A program made the position numbers and the translations under genes. From assembly GCA_900772715.1 (NCBI GenBank), contig CAAGRN010000038.1, positions 1-8,734 of the forward strand: a stretch of 8,734 nt of DNA, read 5' to 3'. The notes beneath the pieces were generated by a model, which ran no database searches, had not been told where the DNA came from, and saw only the letters and a program-made list of their open reading frames with translations. Position 1 is the first letter of the stretch. Each line of letters starts with the position of its first letter. The stretch is from an uncultured Subdoligranulum sp. (GTDB lineage: Bacteria; Bacillota_A; Clostridia; Oscillospirales; Ruminococcaceae). Of this stretch, positions 7,240 through 8,734 are shown one piece after another.

Positions 7240-7330
7240 GTAGGGAACGGTCTTGACCGTTCCGGGCGGTTTATCCGTTATATCGTATTACCGGCACGGC
7301 TGCGGCGGGCGGCATATATGCCGCCCCTAC
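7240..7330. repeat. Twin-palindrome element 2 with GTAGGG/CCCTAC ends
   Basis: A 91-bp unit has the same plan as the one at 7106-7186: GTAGGG at 7240-7245 and CCCTAC at 7325-7330. The left hairpin GGAACGGTC (7244-7252) pairs with GACCGTTCC (7255-7263) around TT. The right hairpin GGGCGGCAT (7307-7315) pairs with ATGCCGCCC (7318-7326) around AT. The stem sequences are unrelated to element 1 except next to the conserved ends, so pairing rather than sequence appears to be kept. The 53 bp between the two elements holds nothing I recognise. Confidence 0.75.
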
Positions 7331-7367
7331 TGATCAACCCGTGATTTTTGCGTTGCCGTTAGGTCGC

Positions 7368-7388
7368 GGGCGGGGCAATGCCCCGCCC
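7368..7388. repeat. Single GC-rich palindrome upstream of the racemase promoter
   Basis: GGGCGGGGC (7368-7376) pairs with GCCCCGCCC (7380-7388) around AAT. This is again a 9-bp stem with a tiny loop, like the twin-palindrome arms. It has no perfect GTAGGG edge; TTAGGT lies about 5 bp to its left, so it may be a decayed half-element. No T tract follows on either strand, so it is not a standard terminator. Confidence 0.6.
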
Positions 7389-7424
7389 ATGCGGTTCCGA
7401 TTTCCCTCCCTCGCAATTTCTCCC

Positions 7425-7453
7425 TTGCATATTTCCCGGTTTTGGCTTATAAT
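7425..7453 (+). promoter_or_regulatory. Promoter of the racemase gene
   Basis: TTGCAT (7425-7430), a 17-bp spacer and a perfect TATAAT (7448-7453). The start point would be near 7460, leaving a short leader with AAGGAGG at 7476-7482. This promoter lies inside the in-frame extension of the racemase ORF, which argues against starts upstream of it. Confidence 0.75.
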
Positions 7454-7475
7454 AAGGGATATATTGTTCTGTATA

Positions 7476-7482
7476 AAGGAGG
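7476..7482 (+). promoter_or_regulatory. Strong ribosome site with unusual spacing to the racemase start
   Basis: AAGGAGG at 7476-7482 is a near-perfect ribosome site, but the first in-frame ATG (7503) is 20 nt away, too far for normal initiation. The codon at the ideal distance (8 nt, 7491-7493) is ACG, in frame. Either initiation occurs at ACG, the spacer is folded or unusual, or ACG replaced an earlier ATG by mutation or base error. Confidence 0.6.
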
Positions 7483-7502
7483 AGTGTGCCACGCCGCAAG
7501 CT

Positions 7503-8213
7503 ATGCAACCGCAAAAACCGGTTCTGGGCATTCTGGGCGGTCTGGGTCCTGCTGCCAGCTGCTATTTATATCAGATGCTGATCGACCACACCCCCGCCGC
7601 ACGGGATCAGGATCATCTGGATGTGGTCATATCCTCCCGCGCGTCCACGCCGGACCGCACGGCCTACATTCTGGGGCAAAGCGATGAGGACCCCTTTGCC
7701 GTGATGGAGCAGGACGGCAAAAATCTGGTGCGCTACGGTGCCACCGTGCTGGCGATCGCCTGCAACACCGCGCACTATTTCTACGACCGCCTTGCCGAAG
7801 CGCTGCCCGTACCCGTGCTGAATATGCCCCGCCTGACCGTGCAGGACGCCCAAGCCGCGGGCTGCACCAAGCTGGGCATTCTGGCAACCGACGGCACGCT
7901 GGCTGCCGAAACCTACCAGCTTGCCTGTGCGCAGCAGGGCATCGACTGCGCCTTTCCCAGCGCGGAGCATCAGACCGATGTGATGAGCGTCATCTACGAC
8001 GACATCAAGCAGGGACGCCGCGCCGATATGGCAAAATTCGGCGCTGCTGTGCATGATTTAAAAAAGCAGGGCTGCGATATGGCAGTGCTGGGCTGCACCG
8101 AGCTGAGCCTTGTCAAGCGCGATGAACACCTTGGCAGCTTTTTTATCGACAGCACCGAGGTGCTTTGCCGCCACGCCCTGCTTGCCTGCGGCATCACCCC
8201 CATCGGTTTCTGA
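7503..8213 (+). CDS. Aspartate/glutamate racemase family protein
   Basis: Encodes a 236-residue cytoplasmic protein of the PLP-independent Asp/Glu/hydantoin racemase superfamily, most like aspartate racemase (RacD/YgeA type). Seen: GILGGLGPAAS at 9-19, the first catalytic cysteine Cys87 in AIACNTAH (85-91), and the second, Cys198, in VLGCTEL (195-201). This pair deprotonates and reprotonates the substrate from opposite faces. Two alpha/beta halves are evident, with the second beginning near LGILATDGTLA (124-134). The length is normal (about 230). Substrate cannot be fixed from sequence: D-aspartate for wall cross-links is a known use, but glutamate or a broader racemase remains possible. I list ATG 7503 because it gives a family-like N-terminus, but the ribosome site fits ACG 7491 better. 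The upstream extension to 7341 was rejected because it crosses the promoter. metG follows 55 bp later on the same strand. Confidence 0.9.
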   Translation: MQPQKPVLGILGGLGPAASCYLYQMLIDHTPAARDQDHLDVVISSRASTPDRTAYILGQSDEDPFAVMEQDGKNLVRYGATVLAIACNTAHYFYDRLAEALPVPVLNMPRLTVQDAQAAGCTKLGILATDGTLAAETYQLACAQQGIDCAFPSAEHQTDVMSVIYDDIKQGRRADMAKFGAAVHDLKKQGCDMAVLGCTELSLVKRDEHLGSFFIDSTEVLCRHALLACGITPIGF

Positions 8214-8268
8214 GCTGTATAAATTTTGTTAAACTTTACAGTTTGTAATATCAGGAAAGAGGTTCCCT

Positions 8269-8734
8269 ATGGATCAGAAAAAATTCTACATCACGACCCC
8301 CATCTACTACCCCAGCGACAAGCTGCACATCGGTCACACCTACTGCACCGTCGCCACCGACGCCATGGCGCGCTACAAGCGCCTGCAGGGCTACAACGTC
8401 AAGTTTTTGACCGGCACCGACGAGCATGGTCAAAAAATCGAGCTGAAAGCCAAGGAAGCCGGCGTCACCCCGCAGCAGTTCGTGGACAACATCGTCGAGG
8501 GTCCCAAGGGCGTCAAGGATCTGTGGAAGCTGATGAACATCAGCTACGACCGTTTTATTCGTACCACCGATGATTATCACGTCGCCGCCATTCAAAAGAT
8601 CTTTAAAAAGATGTACGAAAAGGGCGACATCTACAAGGGCAAGTACGTCGGCAAATACTGCACCCCGTGCGAGAGCTTCTGGACCGAGAGCCAGCTTGTC
8701 AACGGCTGCTGCCCCGACTGCGGACGCCCCGTCA
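8269..8734 (+). CDS. metG: Methionyl-tRNA synthetase, N-terminal part (runs off the window)
   Basis: The first 155 codons of a class I methionyl-tRNA synthetase, cut by the window edge. It charges initiator and elongator tRNA(Met) with methionine. Visible are the start [20 protein letters not shown], the ATP-binding HIGH motif at 20-23, and [10 protein letters not shown] at 48-57. A zinc knuckle of the CxxC...CxxC kind follows, with CTPC at 131-134 and CPDC at 148-151. The KMSKS motif and anticodon domain are downstream of the window. The ATG at 8269 has AGGAAAGAGG upstream (8253-8262). The 55-bp gap from the racemase is AT-rich and has no terminator and no convincing promoter, so it may share the racemase transcript. 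There is no room for a T-box leader, a control often found on clostridial synthetase genes. Confidence 0.95.
   Translation, partial: MDQKKFYITTPIYYPSDKLHIGHTYCTVATDAMARYKRLQGYNVKFLTGTDEHGQKIELKAKEAGVTPQQFVDNIVEGPKGVKDLWKLMNISYDRFIRTTDDYHVAAIQKIFKKMYEKGDIYKGKYVGKYCTPCESFWTESQLVNGCCPDCGRPV

Noticed and set aside
7106..7388. CRISPR array.
   Set aside because: The repeats are palindromes with varying stem sequences and irregular spacing, not identical direct repeats with equal spacers, and there are no cas genes.
7341..7502. Upstream extension of the racemase to 290 residues.
   Set aside because: It runs across the TTGCAT/TATAAT promoter and the palindrome at 7368-7388, and begins before the likely transcription start.
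8214..8268. T-box riboswitch, terminator or Rex site in the racemase-metG gap.
   Set aside because: Only 55 bp, far too short for a T-box, and no stable GC stem with a T tract. TTGTTAA at 8226-8232 is a Rex-like left arm, but the matching right arm is absent (TACAGTT instead of TTAACAA).
8226..8573. A 115-codon plus-strand ORF over the start of metG.
   Set aside because: It is a shifted-frame shadow. The metG frame from 8269 carries HIGH, TGTDEHG and the zinc cysteines.

Overview
The window looks like chromosomal DNA from a butyrate-forming, GC-rich anaerobic Firmicute of the gut Clostridia type. A member of the Oscillospirales/Ruminococcaceae (Faecalibacterium, Gemmiger or Subdoligranulum-like) is my best guess. 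This rests on a full butyryl-CoA gene set with clostridial Bcd/Etf, strong AGGAGG ribosome sites, TTGACA/TATAAT promoters, and intergenic DNA full of short palindromic repeats. The genus is an inference and was not tested by any search.

Layout. Positions 19-6746 hold seven genes, all on the minus strand, read from right to left: coaD (6746-6258), thl (6166-4952), crt (4922-4137), hbd (4055-3183), bcd (3106-1937), etfB (1922-1137) and etfA (1119-19). The last six are the complete route from two acetyl-CoA to butyryl-CoA, in pathway order. Gaps are 14-91 bp and no strong terminator is visible between them, so one transcript starting upstream of coaD is plausible. Two gaps (crt-hbd and hbd-bcd) carry hairpins that could tune expression of the distal genes. 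The final step from butyryl-CoA to butyrate (CoA-transferase or Ptb/Buk) is not in the window.

Positions 6747-7502 are a 756-bp non-coding region between divergent transcription units. On the coaD side it has a good minus-strand promoter (6902-6930). It also has an 18-bp near-perfect match to the clostridial Rex operator (6774-6791), just upstream of coaD. The middle (7023-7388) is a dense island of small repeats: a heptad-repeat-plus-hairpin element related to the one in the crt-hbd gap, two 'twin palindrome' elements bounded by GTAGGG/CCCTAC, and one further GC-rich palindrome. On the right is a plus-strand promoter (7425-7453).

That promoter drives an aspartate/glutamate racemase-family gene (7503-8213, plus). 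It is followed after 55 bp by the 5' part of metG (8269 to the window end), methionyl-tRNA synthetase. Together the main block would supply CoA (CoaD) and use CoA thioesters to dispose of NADH while Bcd-Etf bifurcates electrons to ferredoxin. A Rex site fits that redox role. I found no phage, defence, CRISPR or RNA gene. The coding content is ordinary, and the unusual material is in the non-coding DNA.
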